Assembly (NCBI GenBank): GCA_014529385.2
Contig: CM043968.1
Coordinates: forward strand, 9,362,648 to 9,426,647
DNA from: Adiantum capillus-veneris
Taxonomy: Eukaryota > Streptophyta > Polypodiopsida > Polypodiales > Pteridaceae
Direction of reading: 5' to 3'
DNA: 64,000 nucleotides
Shown here: positions 22,440-33,299 of the stretch, piece by piece
Layout: every line of letters starts with the position of its first letter
How positions within the stretch are numbered: the first letter of the stretch is position 1
Made by a program: the position numbers and the translations under genes
Notes under the pieces: generated by a model
Seen by the model: only the letters and a program-made list of their open reading frames with translations
Told to the model about the DNA's origin: nothing
Databases searched by the model: none

Positions 22440-25205
22440 TGTGAGGTCCCCACCCCGTCGTCTCAACAACGGATTTGATGGTAAACCTGGTGGCCACTAG
22501 ATCTATAGCGGAAGCAAACAAAGTGGTTCAAGGTTCGACTAGCGGACGATCTCTCATCACAAAGTGAGTCGAGTTCGAGCCTACTAGCAGGGAGATCTAG
22601 CTCCACCTCGTAGGGGGAAGCGTACTTGAACTATCTAGCGATCCTAAGACCCACCTTCCAAGAGGAGAGAAGCCTCCAGTACCTTTTTCCCCATGTTTCA
22701 GAGGCACGTACTCTCGAGAATTCTCCGCTCTAGGGGCAATGAGCATTACTAATATCGAGTAAGCACTATGGGGACAGAGAGTTCCCGACCAATCGGGACC
22801 ACCCATCTCGTAGGCATTGGCAACCTGAGCCAAGCCCCCACTTTCCACCCCCACACTCACACTTCCTTGTGTGACCTAATTACTACCACAAAGGTTGTTC
22901 AACATAAAGATTCCTTGTTTAATTCCGAATCACATTGTTCGTTAATACAACCCTTCAACCAGTATTGCAAACAACACCAAGACAGAATTCTAGTGAAAAT
23001 TCTACTCAAACTTATTCATAAAAGTTCCAATGTTCTGGAGGTACAACATCCCCCCCTCCAGCGAGAGTTCACTCCTCCCGTTGTCGCCTAGCTGCCCATA
23101 CAACTAGGTATGTCCACCGCATAGAAAGCACGTCATGGACACTCCCACCGCATAGAAAGCAAGACGTGGGTTCCCACCACATAGAAAGCAAGTCGTGGGT
23201 ATCCACCGCATAGAAAGCAAGTCGTGGATTCAAGAGTCCTTAACGAGGAACTCTGCCCCCTATGATCAGTAGGGGGGTCAGGACTGATTCAACATTGGAA
23301 TTAAAATGAACATGTCGAGCTAAATTTTCCCTAGCAGACATTCTTTCCTATTGCAAACAACATACCCATCAAACATTACCTTCCTACTTTAGAACTTAAT
23401 GTAGAATGATTTCAATGCCGAGGTTTCCGTCGGATTTCTCCAACATGTTTGGGGATATAAGAATTCCTAACTAGCGTATGCAATGTTAATTTAAACAACT
23501 TGAATAAAAATATGATCTACCTCTTCCACTTCTTCATCGATGGCCCGTGAGATGGCCGGTATTTGTTCCTCCATAGGAGCTTTCCCCTTTCCGTTGACAT
23601 TACTCGTTCCTGCCTCGCGATCGTGGGCACCACCGAAGCGCGTCTTCTTAACCGGGGCCATTTCTCACTACTTTAAATGATTAGCTTGGAGAAAGAGCTA
23701 AGATTTTCAAGCATCATAACAGTCCAATGGGTAGATTAGCGACATCAATTAATTTCTCCTATATGAGAGATCTAGATTTCTTTCATAAAGCAATCATTAA
23801 GGATGGCACATAATCCTATGGGAACCGGCTCTAAGATAATTATTCGGCTTACATGATTAAGAATAATTAGGATTTTACTATTGAAATTACCAGAGAATTG
23901 AATTAAGTATGATTAAACTATTTCCTGGCAAATAGACTATGTAGATTTACCTTAGGCATATGTGTGAGGAAAACCAATTCTTAGAGTCTTAATGAGAGAT
24001 TAATTCCTCCTTAATTACATCTTAATGCATAAGAGAATGAATTCAATTAAGCTTCATTGTTAATGAGTGATTAAAACAGTGATTCTCTTCAATCTACACA
24101 ATTACTAGCTTACCGATTAATTACTATGCTACCTAGAGAGAGAAAATTCTGATAATTATGTTCTAATCATTAAGCGAGAGTGATGAATGGCTGATAATTC
24201 AGCTATGGAATGATGATTACATAATAGAATATGGATAAGGAGAATTTAGAGAGTAGTCATAGAGAATTACGACTAGAAATAAGCATAATAGACGAGAAAT
24301 TTAGATGGTAATGAAAAAGGATTTGCAGAAAGCATTAATTAAACCGTGGTTACCGTGATTAAGGGCTGATAATCCTCTCGATTCTCTGATCTAATCGAGC
24401 TTCTTGAGGCGAGAATTCGACAGCACCTCCCTCCTTGCTTCCCCTTCAAAAGGTGTGTGTTCCGGTAGCACCTTCCCAGAGTGTGTGTAGGTGTGTGTGT
24501 GTGTGCACTGTGTGTGTGTGAGCATATGTGTGTGTGTGTGCAGGTCTTTAAATAGGCCACCTCAAGCTGAAAATCGATCTGGGTTGCTAAATGCATCTGG
24601 GAGCTTCTCCAGTTAAGCATGGCAAGTTCAATTCCCTGCCCACCAAGTGTCAGGTTGGCTTGGTTAACTGGTTCTGAGACTGAGCTGCTGGCTTGGAAAC
24701 TCTCCCAAGACTCCCACAAAGCAAGAGGGTGCCCCCTAGCTGCTAAAGCTGATCTGGAGTGGGCTGGAACCTGTTCCCACACAGTCGTGGGCCCCCGGTA
24801 CCTCCTCGGACAATTTTGAGGAAAATTGGTTCTAGGCTAAAACGGGTCATACGAGTCGGATTTTGACGCCGTAAATTGCTATAGCAAGCTCTAACTAAGG
24901 CGTACTGGCCCGAGTACCTGCCATATTTAGCAGCCCCCGTGGTCCGAAATGCATTTTTTTTGAAATTCGGGATATGGGTGTAGTTTTTCGAGACGATCAA
25001 AATTGGACGGGTCGGGTGACCAAAAACTTACTATTTTTGGATTTTTTTTACAAAAATTATTTTAATTTACATTTCGGAGCTTTAAAACATTCTAAACATC
25101 ATGGCACTGACAGAATCTGGAAAACTGCTAAAAATAGTAACTTATTCCATTATTTTCATTTCAAGGTACAATGGTGCTCATTTGATCGGGGTCAGAGACC
25201 TTACA
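22440..25205 (-). repeat. 3' LTR of element C
   Basis: 2766 bp, the downstream copy in minus-strand sense. It holds a four-copy short tandem repeat (23105-23230) and a TG/CA tract near 24490-24540. Open frames of 66-147 codons inside it are LTR sequence, duplicated in the other LTR, and not genes. Confidence 0.95.
23105..23230. repeat. Four-copy ~28-30 bp tandem repeat in LTR C
   Basis: CCACCGCATAGAAAGCAAGT-type units follow each other four times. The same array is in the other LTR at about 30983-31108. Confidence 0.9.
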
Positions 25206-25216
25206 ACCTCCCCAAC
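25206..25216 (-). other. Polypurine tract of element C
   Basis: The minus strand reads TTGGGGAGGT directly before the 3' LTR start at 25205, as needed for plus-strand priming. Confidence 0.65.
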
Positions 25217-25236
25217 GTGAAAAATTTGAGATGTCC

Positions 25237-25632
25237 TCATCTCAAGAATGTGCTTGGGTAATCCTTTATAAGCGTTGGTTCGTCCTCCCAAGTTGCATCT
25301 TCTTCAGGGTAATCCTTCCACTTTACCAGATGCTCCGTGATAGTTCTCTTGCGTAACTTCCTTTCCCTTGTTTCCAGTACGTAGTCAGTTTGGAGCTCGA
25401 GAACTCCTTGTGCTGGCATGACTATCTGATCTGAGTCCAGGAATTGATCAGGGTTAGGAATATAGGGTTTGAGTAAGATGACGTGGAATACATCATGAAC
25501 CTTCAAGTTTGCAGGTAACTTTAGCTTGTAGGCTTGGTCACCCACAACCTTAACGATCTCGAATGGTCCACAATATCTTGGGCTTAGCTTCTTATATCTG
25601 CCTAGAGATAAGTTGCTTTTCTTTGGTCGGAC
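25237..25632 (-). CDS. C-terminal end of element C Pol (integrase tail and chromodomain), after stop
   Basis: Same frame as the main gag-pol ORF and continuing straight after its TGA (25633-25635), so a single nonsense change separates them. Visible are the GPF-type integrase C-terminal module (GDQAYKLKLP.., HDVFHVILLKPY at about 25545-25465) and a chromodomain-like end, EHLVKWKDYPEEDATWE, near 25335-25285. In chromoviruses this tail directs integration to particular chromatin. It would not be made from the stopped frame unless the stop is read through. Confidence 0.85.
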   Translation of the reverse strand, partial: VRPKKSNLSLGRYKKLSPRYCGPFEIVKVVGDQAYKLKLPANLKVHDVFHVILLKPYIPNPDQFLDSDQIVMPAQGVLELQTDYVLETRERKLRKRTITEHLVKWKDYPEEDATWEDEPTLIKDYPSTFLR

Positions 25633-28600
25633 TCACAGAAAAACCTTATCTCCTTCTTTGAAAGTTCTTTCCGAACGGTTCTTATCTGCATAGTGCTTCT
25701 GTCTATCTTGAGCGGCCTGAATGTCCTGGCGAATAGCCCTAGTCTGTGCTTCCATATCCTCTAACATCTTTCTAGAGGCTTCTACCTTGATGGTTGGATC
25801 TGAGAAGTTCAGTGGTGCTAAACAGTCCTGTCCATAAAGAGCTTTGAAAGGTGACATTCCAATGCTTTTGTGTTCGGAAGAGTTGTAAGCATACTCCACC
25901 AAAGGTAGATATTGTAACCACTTCTTTGGCTCTTGCGAACAATAGGCTCTGAGGATGTCCTCGGTGACTTGATTAACTCTCTCAGTTTTCCCATCTGTCT
26001 GTGGATGATACGCTGTACTGAAGGCTAATTGTGACCCAATAGATTGGAAAAGAGAAGTCCAAAATTTTGATGTAAACTTGGCATCTCTATCACCGACGAT
26101 ACGCTTGGGTAGACCATGTAACCTAAAAATCTCCTTGATGAATACCATGTAGGTCTCGACTAATGTCTTTACGGGTATTAGATGAGCCACTTTTGTGAGC
26201 ATATCAACAACCACGAAAACAGAATCATAACCTCCTGTAGAAGGTAATCCTGTAACAAAATCCATACTGATGCATTCCCATTTCATCTGGGCTATGCCAA
26301 GAGGTTGAAGTTGCCCTGGTAACTTGATTCTTTCGGCCTTTATCCGCTGACAAGAAAGACATTGCCTCACATAGCGAAGTATGTCCCCTTTCATTCCAGA
26401 CAAAAAATAACTCCTCCTGACAGCATGAAGAGTCTTAGCATAGCCTGGATGTCCGGATGTAAGGCTATCGTGCGCTTCATACAAAATGGCCTTCTTTAAG
26501 GCTGGATCTCTGGGTACACAGAGTCTATGTCTGTAGTAAAGACATCCTCCCATAAGAGAGTAATCTTTAGCTTCAGGCATCTTATTCTGTTGGACTAGAG
26601 ATACTATACGTTGGTACTCTGGATCTACCAAGGTTGCTTCTTTGATTCTATCCCAGATAGGGTTATGTGGAATAGAGATAGCTCCGAGAAAGGATTTTCG
26701 GCTAAGACCATCTGCAACTGCATTTTTCTTTCCTGGTCTATACTTTATGTCAAGGTCATATTCCTGTAATAGCTCTATCCATCGTCGTTGTCGCATATTG
26801 AGAATAGGTTGAGTAAAAATCCATTTTAAGCTCTTGTGGTCTGTAACCAGCTGAAACTTGCGTCCGAAAAGATAATGTCTCCATAACTTCAGTGCATGAA
26901 TAACTGCTAGAAGTTCCAAATCATGATTAGGATAATTCTTCTCATGATCTCTCAGCTTTCGCGAAGTATACGCCACTGGTCTTCCTTCTTGAGTAAGAAC
27001 TCCGCCTAGAGCGAATTTGCTAGCGTCGGTGGCTACTTCAAATTCCTTACTGAAATCTGGAAGCTTTAAAATAGGAGCTGAGACCAAGAACTCCTTTAGT
27101 TTAGCAAAGCTAAACTCATTCTCGGTCTTCCATTCGATCCTCATTCCTTTCTTCAGGAGTTCCGTCAAAGGTGCAGCAATACGTGCATAATCCTTGACAA
27201 AAATCCTGTACCATCCCATTATTCCAAGAAATCCTCTTACTTCACTGACGGCGGATGGTTGAGGCCAATCAACGATGTCCTTGACCTTGTCTGGGTCCAC
27301 TGAAATCCCCTCAGCTGATATGACAAATCCAAGATAGTGGACTTTAAGCGAGCAAAAAGTGCACTTGCTCTCTTTAGCGTAAAGTTGGTGTTTTCGGAGA
27401 AGATCAAGTACTTTGCGAACATGTTCTTCGTGATCTGCCTCATTCTTAGAGTAGATCAGAATGTCATCAAAGAAAACCAAGACAAAATCATCCAGGTAAG
27501 GTCTGAAAATATCCTGCATAAGTCGATTGAAGCTTGCAGGAGCATTTGTTAGACCAAAAGACATTACTGTGAACTCGTAGTGACCATACCTAGTATTGAA
27601 AGCCGTCTTTGGAATATCTGATTCCTTGATCCTGATTTGGTAATATCCTGACCTTAGATCTATCTTCGTAAATATTTTGGCGCCGTGGAGTCTGTCCAAA
27701 AGTTTGTCAATCCTTGGAATTGGATACTTGTTCTTGACAGTTACCTGGTTCAGTCCACGATAGTCTATGCATAGCCTTAAGGTTCCATCCTTCTTCTTCT
27801 GAAAAAGAACTGGAGCACCCCAAGGAGAAGTACTGGGTCGAATGAATCCTTGCTCAATGAGTTGCCTAAGTTGTTCTTTGAGTTCGATGGCCTCTGGAAG
27901 TGACATTTTATAAGGTCTTTTTGAGATAGGTTCACACCCAGGGATAGTCTCAATCTCATGATCTACCTCTCTGTGTGGTGGAAGATTCGTAAGGTCTTCA
28001 GGGAATACATCATCATACTCCCTCAACCAGTTTGGTCGAAGTGAGGTATCTGATTGGTCCACCTTGTTGAGTTTAACCGCATAAATTTGTTGACCCTTCC
28101 TTAGTCCCTTCAAAAGTCTGCTGGCCTTAACTAGAGTAGCCTTAGGTCTCCCATTTTCCCCCTGGATTAAGGCTTCATTACCCAAGTTATCTATAAAGGT
28201 AAAGTTTCCTTGTGCACAATGTATGTGGGCCCTATTTTTCTTTAGCCAATCCATCCCTAGTATCCCATCAAAGAATCCTAAGGGTAAGGTTCGAAATTGG
28301 GCAGAAGTTGGGTGTCCCCCTAGATCAAAGTCGATTTTTCCTGCAGAGTGTTGAGATATTACCTCCTTGCCGTTTGCTAACTCAACAACTAGCTTGCTTG
28401 TTGGATACTTATCTAGCTTTAGCTTCCTCATGCATCTGGGCGAAAGAAATGAAAGAGTACTACCACAATCTATAAGGAAATTAACTTGTTCACCTCTGAG
28501 AGATCCTGGCGTATGAATGACTGCGTATTTCTCGCAACCATTGGGATTGTCAATTGCAGCATGTAGGGTTGCTCTCTCCAGTGTTTCATCATCCACAATT

Positions 28601-29466
28601 GGTTGTACCACTGTGGCATTCACTCTGGCGGTAGCTCCACGTCCTCGCCCTCTGTTCATCCTTCCTCGTCCTCCTCTTCCATTAGCTTGGCCACGCCCAC
28701 GGGTATTCAAGGGTATGGCATTGGCGTTGGTTGCCTGAATGTTCCTGGGGCAATTGGATCTGTAATGTCCATGCTCGTCGCAACCATAGCATCGAACATC
28801 GGGGAACTCCATGGTTGTGGTGGTAGCCACAATAGGGCACTGGTTATATGCTTGGTTGGCTGGTCTATTATCCCAAGCAGTGGTCCTTGCCCTCTTTGCC
28901 CAATGATTCCTCTTGTTCTGATTAGCCTTTTGTACTTCGAGAGCTAGAGGTTTGGCTCTCAACAAGGCATCCTGAAGCGTCGTCGACCTGAGAGCTTCCA
29001 ACCGAGTATTTAGGGGATCGATTAGACCTTGGCAGAACCTTGCCCCCTGTTGTTCCAAGGTCATCTTAGGAGCATATCTCCGAAGAGTGACAAACTTTGC
29101 ATAGTATTCTTCGACAGATGAATTCAGCTGCCGAAGTGAAAAGAATTCATTCATCTTCAAGGTTCTATAGGCAGGCGGTAAATAACGCCCCATTATCGCA
29201 GCTTTAATGTCTTCCCAGGACTGGGAAGATCCCTTAATGTCCATGTCCCTGCAATGTTGCTTCCACCATATCTTGGCATCGCCAGTTAAGCGGAACATCG
29301 CAAGCATAGTCTGATTTACGGGTTGGGTCCCCGTAGCTTCAAAGTAATCGTCCATGGCTTCCATCCATACTTCCGCATCTCTCTCCACATTTGCCCCCTC
29401 GCCCTTAAAGATCGGAGATTGGGCTTGCTTAAGGAGGAGCTTCTTCTCTTGCGCTGCCGAGTACAA
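25633..29466 (-). CDS. Element C Gag-Pol polyprotein (1277 codons to a premature stop)
   Basis: Retrotransposon polyprotein. Gag capsid domain ~60-180 (IWWKQHC, ..RLEALRSTT). Zinc knuckle CX2CX4HX4C at 226-239. Protease Asp333 in [12 protein letters not shown], with Cys where Ser/Thr is usual. RT ~490-680 with FFDD at 665-668. RNase H ~790-900 ([19 protein letters not shown]). Integrase with H/C zinc domain ~1000-1050 and catalytic D1069, D1126 and E1162 (D,D-35-E). The frame ends at TGA 25633-25635, likely a C-to-T change of an Arg codon, cutting off the last ~130 residues. There is no ATG near the N-terminus: the frame opens after a TAG near 29484, so either a non-ATG start or a spliced 5' exon is needed. 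All catalytic motifs are present. Confidence 0.93.
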   Translation of the reverse strand: MYSAAQEKKLLLKQAQSPIFKGEGANVERDAEVWMEAMDDYFEATGTQPVNQTMLAMFRLTGDAKIWWKQHCRDMDIKGSSQSWEDIKAAIMGRYLPPAYRTLKMNEFFSLRQLNSSVEEYYAKFVTLRRYAPKMTLEQQGARFCQGLIDPLNTRLEALRSTTLQDALLRAKPLALEVQKANQNKRNHWAKRARTTAWDNRPANQAYNQCPIVATTTTMEFPDVRCYGCDEHGHYRSNCPRNIQATNANAIPLNTRGRGQANGRGGRGRMNRGRGRGATARVNATVVQPIVDDETLERATLHAAIDNPNGCEKYAVIHTPGSLRGEQVNFLIDCGSTLSFLSPRCMRKLKLDKYPTSKLVVELANGKEVISQHSAGKIDFDLGGHPTSAQFRTLPLGFFDGILGMDWLKKNRAHIHCAQGNFTFIDNLGNEALIQGENGRPKATLVKASRLLKGLRKGQQIYAVKLNKVDQSDTSLRPNWLREYDDVFPEDLTNLPPHREVDHEIETIPGCEPISKRPYKMSLPEAIELKEQLRQLIEQGFIRPSTSPWGAPVLFQKKKDGTLRLCIDYRGLNQVTVKNKYPIPRIDKLLDRLHGAKIFTKIDLRSGYYQIRIKESDIPKTAFNTRYGHYEFTVMSFGLTNAPASFNRLMQDIFRPYLDDFVLVFFDDILIYSKNEADHEEHVRKVLDLLRKHQLYAKESKCTFCSLKVHYLGFVISAEGISVDPDKVKDIVDWPQPSAVSEVRGFLGIMGWYRIFVKDYARIAAPLTELLKKGMRIEWKTENEFSFAKLKEFLVSAPILKLPDFSKEFEVATDASKFALGGVLTQEGRPVAYTSRKLRDHEKNYPNHDLELLAVIHALKLWRHYLFGRKFQLVTDHKSLKWIFTQPILNMRQRRWIELLQEYDLDIKYRPGKKNAVADGLSRKSFLGAISIPHNPIWDRIKEATLVDPEYQRIVSLVQQNKMPEAKDYSLMGGCLYYRHRLCVPRDPALKKAILYEAHDSLTSGHPGYAKTLHAVRRSYFLSGMKGDILRYVRQCLSCQRIKAERIKLPGQLQPLGIAQMKWECISMDFVTGLPSTGGYDSVFVVVDMLTKVAHLIPVKTLVETYMVFIKEIFRLHGLPKRIVGDRDAKFTSKFWTSLFQSIGSQLAFSTAYHPQTDGKTERVNQVTEDILRAYCSQEPKKWLQYLPLVEYAYNSSEHKSIGMSPFKALYGQDCLAPLNFSDPTIKVEASRKMLEDMEAQTRAIRQDIQAAQDRQKHYADKNRSERTFKEGDKVFL

Positions 29467-30301
29467 AGCAACAGGCAGTACCTACATGGATTATACGAAT
29501 TCTTGATACATTACTTGGATTTCAAAATAGACACGAGACTTTAAATAAAATTCAAGATTCTACTTTATCAAGAGACAGAGATTTAGAGACAAAAAGCACT
29601 TTATTGATGAAAATTTATTACAATTGAAATCCCTCAAGGTTTAGGATAACTGATGATCAGCTTATTACATGGCTTTATGGATTGCGTATAAAATACACCT
29701 AGGAGATGGTATTCACGTGATGCACTACTTCATTCGTGTAATAGTTTCTATACTCATTCTTGAGTGGATAATAAACTAAGATATCAAGCCGGAGTTCCGC
29801 CTTCAGTAATCCAAAGGTTTTGACTCGGTTCGCTGGGATCACGTTGGTGACCTTCTTCAAAAGCCAGTCGTTGATGGTTTGATTGGAGTTGTCTGAAACA
29901 GTCTGGTCCAATCGTGTAGGCACCAAGTAGAATATCTCTATTACTCTCAACTCTTCTCCCCAACATATCTTCTTCAAGTCGGTAGCCAGGCATCCTAGCT
30001 TCCGAGCGTTGATGTAGTAAACCCCTCCTGGAAATGTCCAATCAAGTTCCCATCCTCTATCAATGCGAGTGGAGTGTGGCGTATAAGCCTTCAACAGTAT
30101 CTCCATGACATCTCGCCTGAACTGGTAAACTGGGGATCTTCAAGCTTGCTCATAAATAAGCTCAAACACTTGGAACTTCCGATACTCTAGCACGGGGTCT
30201 TCCTGCAACACCAATGCAAGGAATTCGGATCAACTACATATATACTTTCAGTTCCTTTTAAATGTTCAAACAATACGACTTTATTTCCCAGCCTAACCTA
30301 G
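29467..30301 (-). other. 5' leader of element C
   Basis: 835 bp between PBS and gag, longer than a simple leader. It holds a protein-like stretch (29699-30208) and possible splice sites: acceptor GTTGCAG|GAAGAC near 30209, donor CAC|GTGAAT near 29715, acceptor CATGTAG|GTACTG near 29484. Confidence 0.7.
29699..30106 (-). CDS. Leader ORF of element C, 135 residues, unknown function
   Basis: I do not recognise this protein (MEILLKAYTPHSTRIDRGWE.., then LDWTFPGGVYYINARKLG). It has a normal amino-acid mix, with no repeats and no membrane segment. Protein-like text continues upstream (EDPVLEYRKFQVFELIYEQA, ~30208-30150), with one TGA in frame that is one base from CGA. That upstream part starts at a good acceptor (GTTGCAG). 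A donor near its 3' end could join it in phase with the gag frame across ~230 bp. It may be a spliced N-terminal Gag exon, or host sequence captured by the element. Same strand as gag, directly upstream. Confidence 0.5.
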   Translation of the reverse strand: MEILLKAYTPHSTRIDRGWELDWTFPGGVYYINARKLGCLATDLKKICWGEELRVIEIFYLVPTRLDQTVSDNSNQTINDWLLKKVTNVIPANRVKTFGLLKAELRLDILVYYPLKNEYRNYYTNEVVHHVNTIS

Positions 30302-30313
30302 GCTCTGATACCA
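30302..30313 (-). other. Primer binding site of element C (tRNA-iMet type)
   Basis: The minus strand reads TGGTATCAGAGC, complementary to the 3' end of plant initiator tRNA-Met, two bases inside the 5' LTR end at 30316. Confidence 0.92.
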
Positions 30314-30315
30314 GG

Positions 30316-33082
30316 TGTGAGGTCCCCACCCCGTCATCACAACAACGGATCTGATGGTAAACCTGGTGGCCACTAGATCTATAGCGGAAGCAAACAAAGT
30401 GGTTCAGGGTTCGACTAGCGGACGATCTCTCATCACAAAGTGAGTCGAGTTCGAGCCTACTAGCAGGGAGATCTAGCTCCACCTCGTAGGGGGAAGTGTA
30501 CTTGAACTATCTAGCGATCCTAAGACCCACCTTCCAAGAGGAGAGAAGCCTCGAGTGCCTTCTTCCCCATGTTTCAGAGGCACGTACTCTCGAGAATTCC
30601 CCACTCTAGGGGCAATGAACATTACTAATATCGAGTAAGCACTATGGGGACAGAGAGTTCCCGACCAATCGGGACCACCCATCTCGTAGGCATTGGCAAC
30701 GTGAGCCAAGCCCCCACTTTCCACCCCCACACTCACACTTCCTTGTGTGACCTAATTACTACCACAAAGGTTGTTCAACATAAAGATTCCTTGTTTAATT
30801 CCGAATCACATTGTTCGTTAATACAGCCCTTCAACCAGTATTGCAAACAACACCAAGACAGAATTCTAGTAAAAATTCTACTCAAACTTATTCATAAAAG
30901 TTCCAATGTTCTGGAGGTACAACATCCCCCCCTCCAGCGAGAGTTCACTCCTCCCGTTGTCGCCTAGCTGCCCATACAACTAGGTATGTCCACCGCATAG
31001 AAAGCACGTCATGGACACTCTCACCGCATAGAAAGCAAGACGTGGGTTACCACCGCATAGAAAGCAAGTCGTGGGTATCCACCGCATAGAAAGCAAGTCG
31101 TGGATTCAAGAGTCCTTAACGAGTAACTCTGCCCCCTGTGATCAGTAGGGGGGTCAGGACTGATTCAACATTGGAATTAAAATGAACATGTCGAGCTAAA
31201 TTTTCCCTAGCAGACATTCTTTCCTATTGCAAACAACATACCCATCAAACATTACCTTCCTACTTTAGAACTTAATGTAGAATGATTTCAATGCCGAGGT
31301 TTCCGTCGGATTTCTCCAACATGTTTGGGGATATGAGAATTCCTAACTAGCGTATGCAATGTTAATTTAAACAACTTGAATAAAAATATGATCTACCTCT
31401 TCCACTTCTTCATCGATGGCCCGTGAGATGGCCGGTATTTGTTCCTCCATAGGAGCTTTCCCCTTTCCGTTGACATTACTCGTTCCTGCCTCGCGATCGT
31501 GGGCACCACCGAAGCGCGTCTTCTTAACCGGGGCCATTTCTCACTACTTTAAATGATTAGCTTGGAGAAAGAGCTAAGATTTTCAAGCATCATAACAGTC
31601 CAATGGGTAGATTAGCGACATCAATTAATTTCTCCTATATGAGAGATCTAGATTTCTTTCATAAAGCAATCATTAAGGATGGCACATAATCCTATGGGAA
31701 CCGGCTCTAAGATAATTATTCGGCTTACATGATTAAGAATAATTAGGATTTCACTATTGGAATTACCAGAGAATTGAATTAAGTATGATTAAACTATTTC
31801 CTGGCAAATAGACGATGTAGATTTACCTTAGGCATATGTGTGAGGAAAACCAATTCTTAGAGTCTTAATGAGAGATTAATTCCTCCTTAATTACATCTTA
31901 ATGCATAAGAGAATGAATTCAATTAAGCTTCATTGTTAATGAGTGATTAAAACAGTGATTCTCTTCAATCTACACAATTACTAGCTTACCGATTAATTAC
32001 TATGCTACCTAGAGAGAGAAAATTCTGATAATTATGTTCTAATCATTAAGCGAGAGTGATGAATGGCTGATAATTCAACTATGGAATGATGATTACATAA
32101 TAGAATATGGATAAGGAGAATTTAGAGAGTAGTCATAGAGAATTACGACTAGAAATAAGCATAATAGACGAGAAATTTAGATGGTAATGAAAAAGGATTT
32201 GCAAAAAGCATTAATTAAACCGTGGTTACCGTGATTAAGGGCTGATAATCCTCTCGATTCTTTGATCTAATCGAGCTTCTTGAGGCGAGAATTCGACAGC
32301 ACCTCCCTCCTTGCTTCCCCTTCAAAAGGTGTGTGTTCCGGTAGCACCTTCCCAGAGTGTGTGTAGGTGTGTGTGTGCACTGTGTGTGTGTGAGCATATG
32401 TGTGTGTGTGTGTGTGCAGGTCTTTAAATAGGCCATCTCAAGCTGAAAACCAATCTGGGTTGCTAAATGCATCTGGGAGCTTCTCCAGTTAAGCATGGCA
32501 AGTCCAATTCCCTGCCCACCAAGTGTCAGGTTGGCTTGGTTAACTGGTTCTGAGACTGAGCTGCTGGCTTGGAAACTCTCCCAGGACTCCCACAAAGCAA
32601 GAGGGTGCCCCCTAGCTGCTAAAGCTGATCTGGAGTGGGCTGGAACCTGTTCCCACACAGTCGTGGGCCCCCGGTACCTCCCCGGACAATTTTGAGGAAA
32701 ATTGGTTCTAGGCTAAAACGGGTCATACGAGTCGGATTTTGACGCCGTAAATTGCTATAGCAAGCTCTAACTAAGGTGTACTGGCCCGAGTACCTGCCAT
32801 ATTTAGTAGCCCCCGGGGTTCGAAATGCAATTTTTTTGAAATTCGGGGTACGGGTGTTTGTTTTTCGAGACGATCAAAACTGAACGGGTCGGGTGACCAA
32901 AAACTTACTATTTTTGGATTTTTTTTACAATAATTATTTTAATTTACATTTCGGAGCTTTAAAACATTCTAAACATCATGGCACTGACAGAATTTGGAAA
33001 ACTGCTAAAAATAGTAACTTATTCCATTATTTTTATTTCAAGGTACAATGGTGCTCATTTGATCGGGGTCAGAGACCTTACA
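30316..33082 (-). repeat. 5' LTR of element C
   Basis: 2767 bp, collinear with 22440-25205 and about 1.6% different. It carries the promoter for the element in minus-strand sense. Confidence 0.95.
32421..32433 (-). promoter_or_regulatory. Possible TATA box of element C 5' LTR
   Basis: The minus strand reads CCTATTTAAAGA, followed downstream by a CA/TG tract. The same site is in the other LTR near 24545-24557. It is inferred only from sequence and position. Confidence 0.35.
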
Positions 33083-33299
33083 ACCGGATTTGCATGGAGC
33101 CAGTCCCCCCTCCAAAAGGCTTTGTATTATGGTTTCTCCCATCAAGAGAGACATTTTACAATACAATTCTTTGTGTTCCTTCAATACTAGCTAGTGCAAT
33201 GAAGATGGAAACTTCATGCACTAAGCAAAACACTTATCAAACAAAACATCGATTCCCTCAGTGTCTCAGACCCAAGACCTCACACACCTTTGAAGATGC
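33083..33299 (-). repeat. Element B 3' LTR, second piece
   Basis: Continues B's LTR after the ACCGG duplication, collinear with about 37807-38020. Near 33296 it switches abruptly to integrase code, so most of the LTR, the polypurine tract and the integrase tail are deleted. Confidence 0.88.

Larger units (their letters stand above)
22440..33082 (-). mobile_element. Full-length Ty3/gypsy element C (10,643 bp)
   Basis: Two direct LTRs (22440-25205, 2766 bp; 30316-33082, 2767 bp) begin TGTGAGGTCC and end CTTACA on the + strand. The flanks are a perfect 5 bp duplication, ACCGG (22435-22439 and 33083-33087). In minus-strand order it has a PBS at 30313-30302, leader with an extra ORF, gag-pol 29466-25237 and a purine tract next to the 3' LTR. 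Domain order PR-RT-RH-INT and a chromodomain make it a chromovirus-type gypsy element. The LTRs differ at roughly 45 places (~1.6%), mostly transitions. One stop codon breaks the polyprotein. Confidence 0.95.

Noticed and set aside
23105-23230. CRISPR-like regular repeats
   Set aside because: Four short units without unique equal-length spacers, inside an LTR and duplicated in the other LTR. There are no cas genes and the genome is eukaryotic.
24339-24782. 147-codon open frame, also at 32215-32658
   Set aside because: It lies wholly inside the two LTRs of element C, contains the TG/CA tract, and has no family resemblance.
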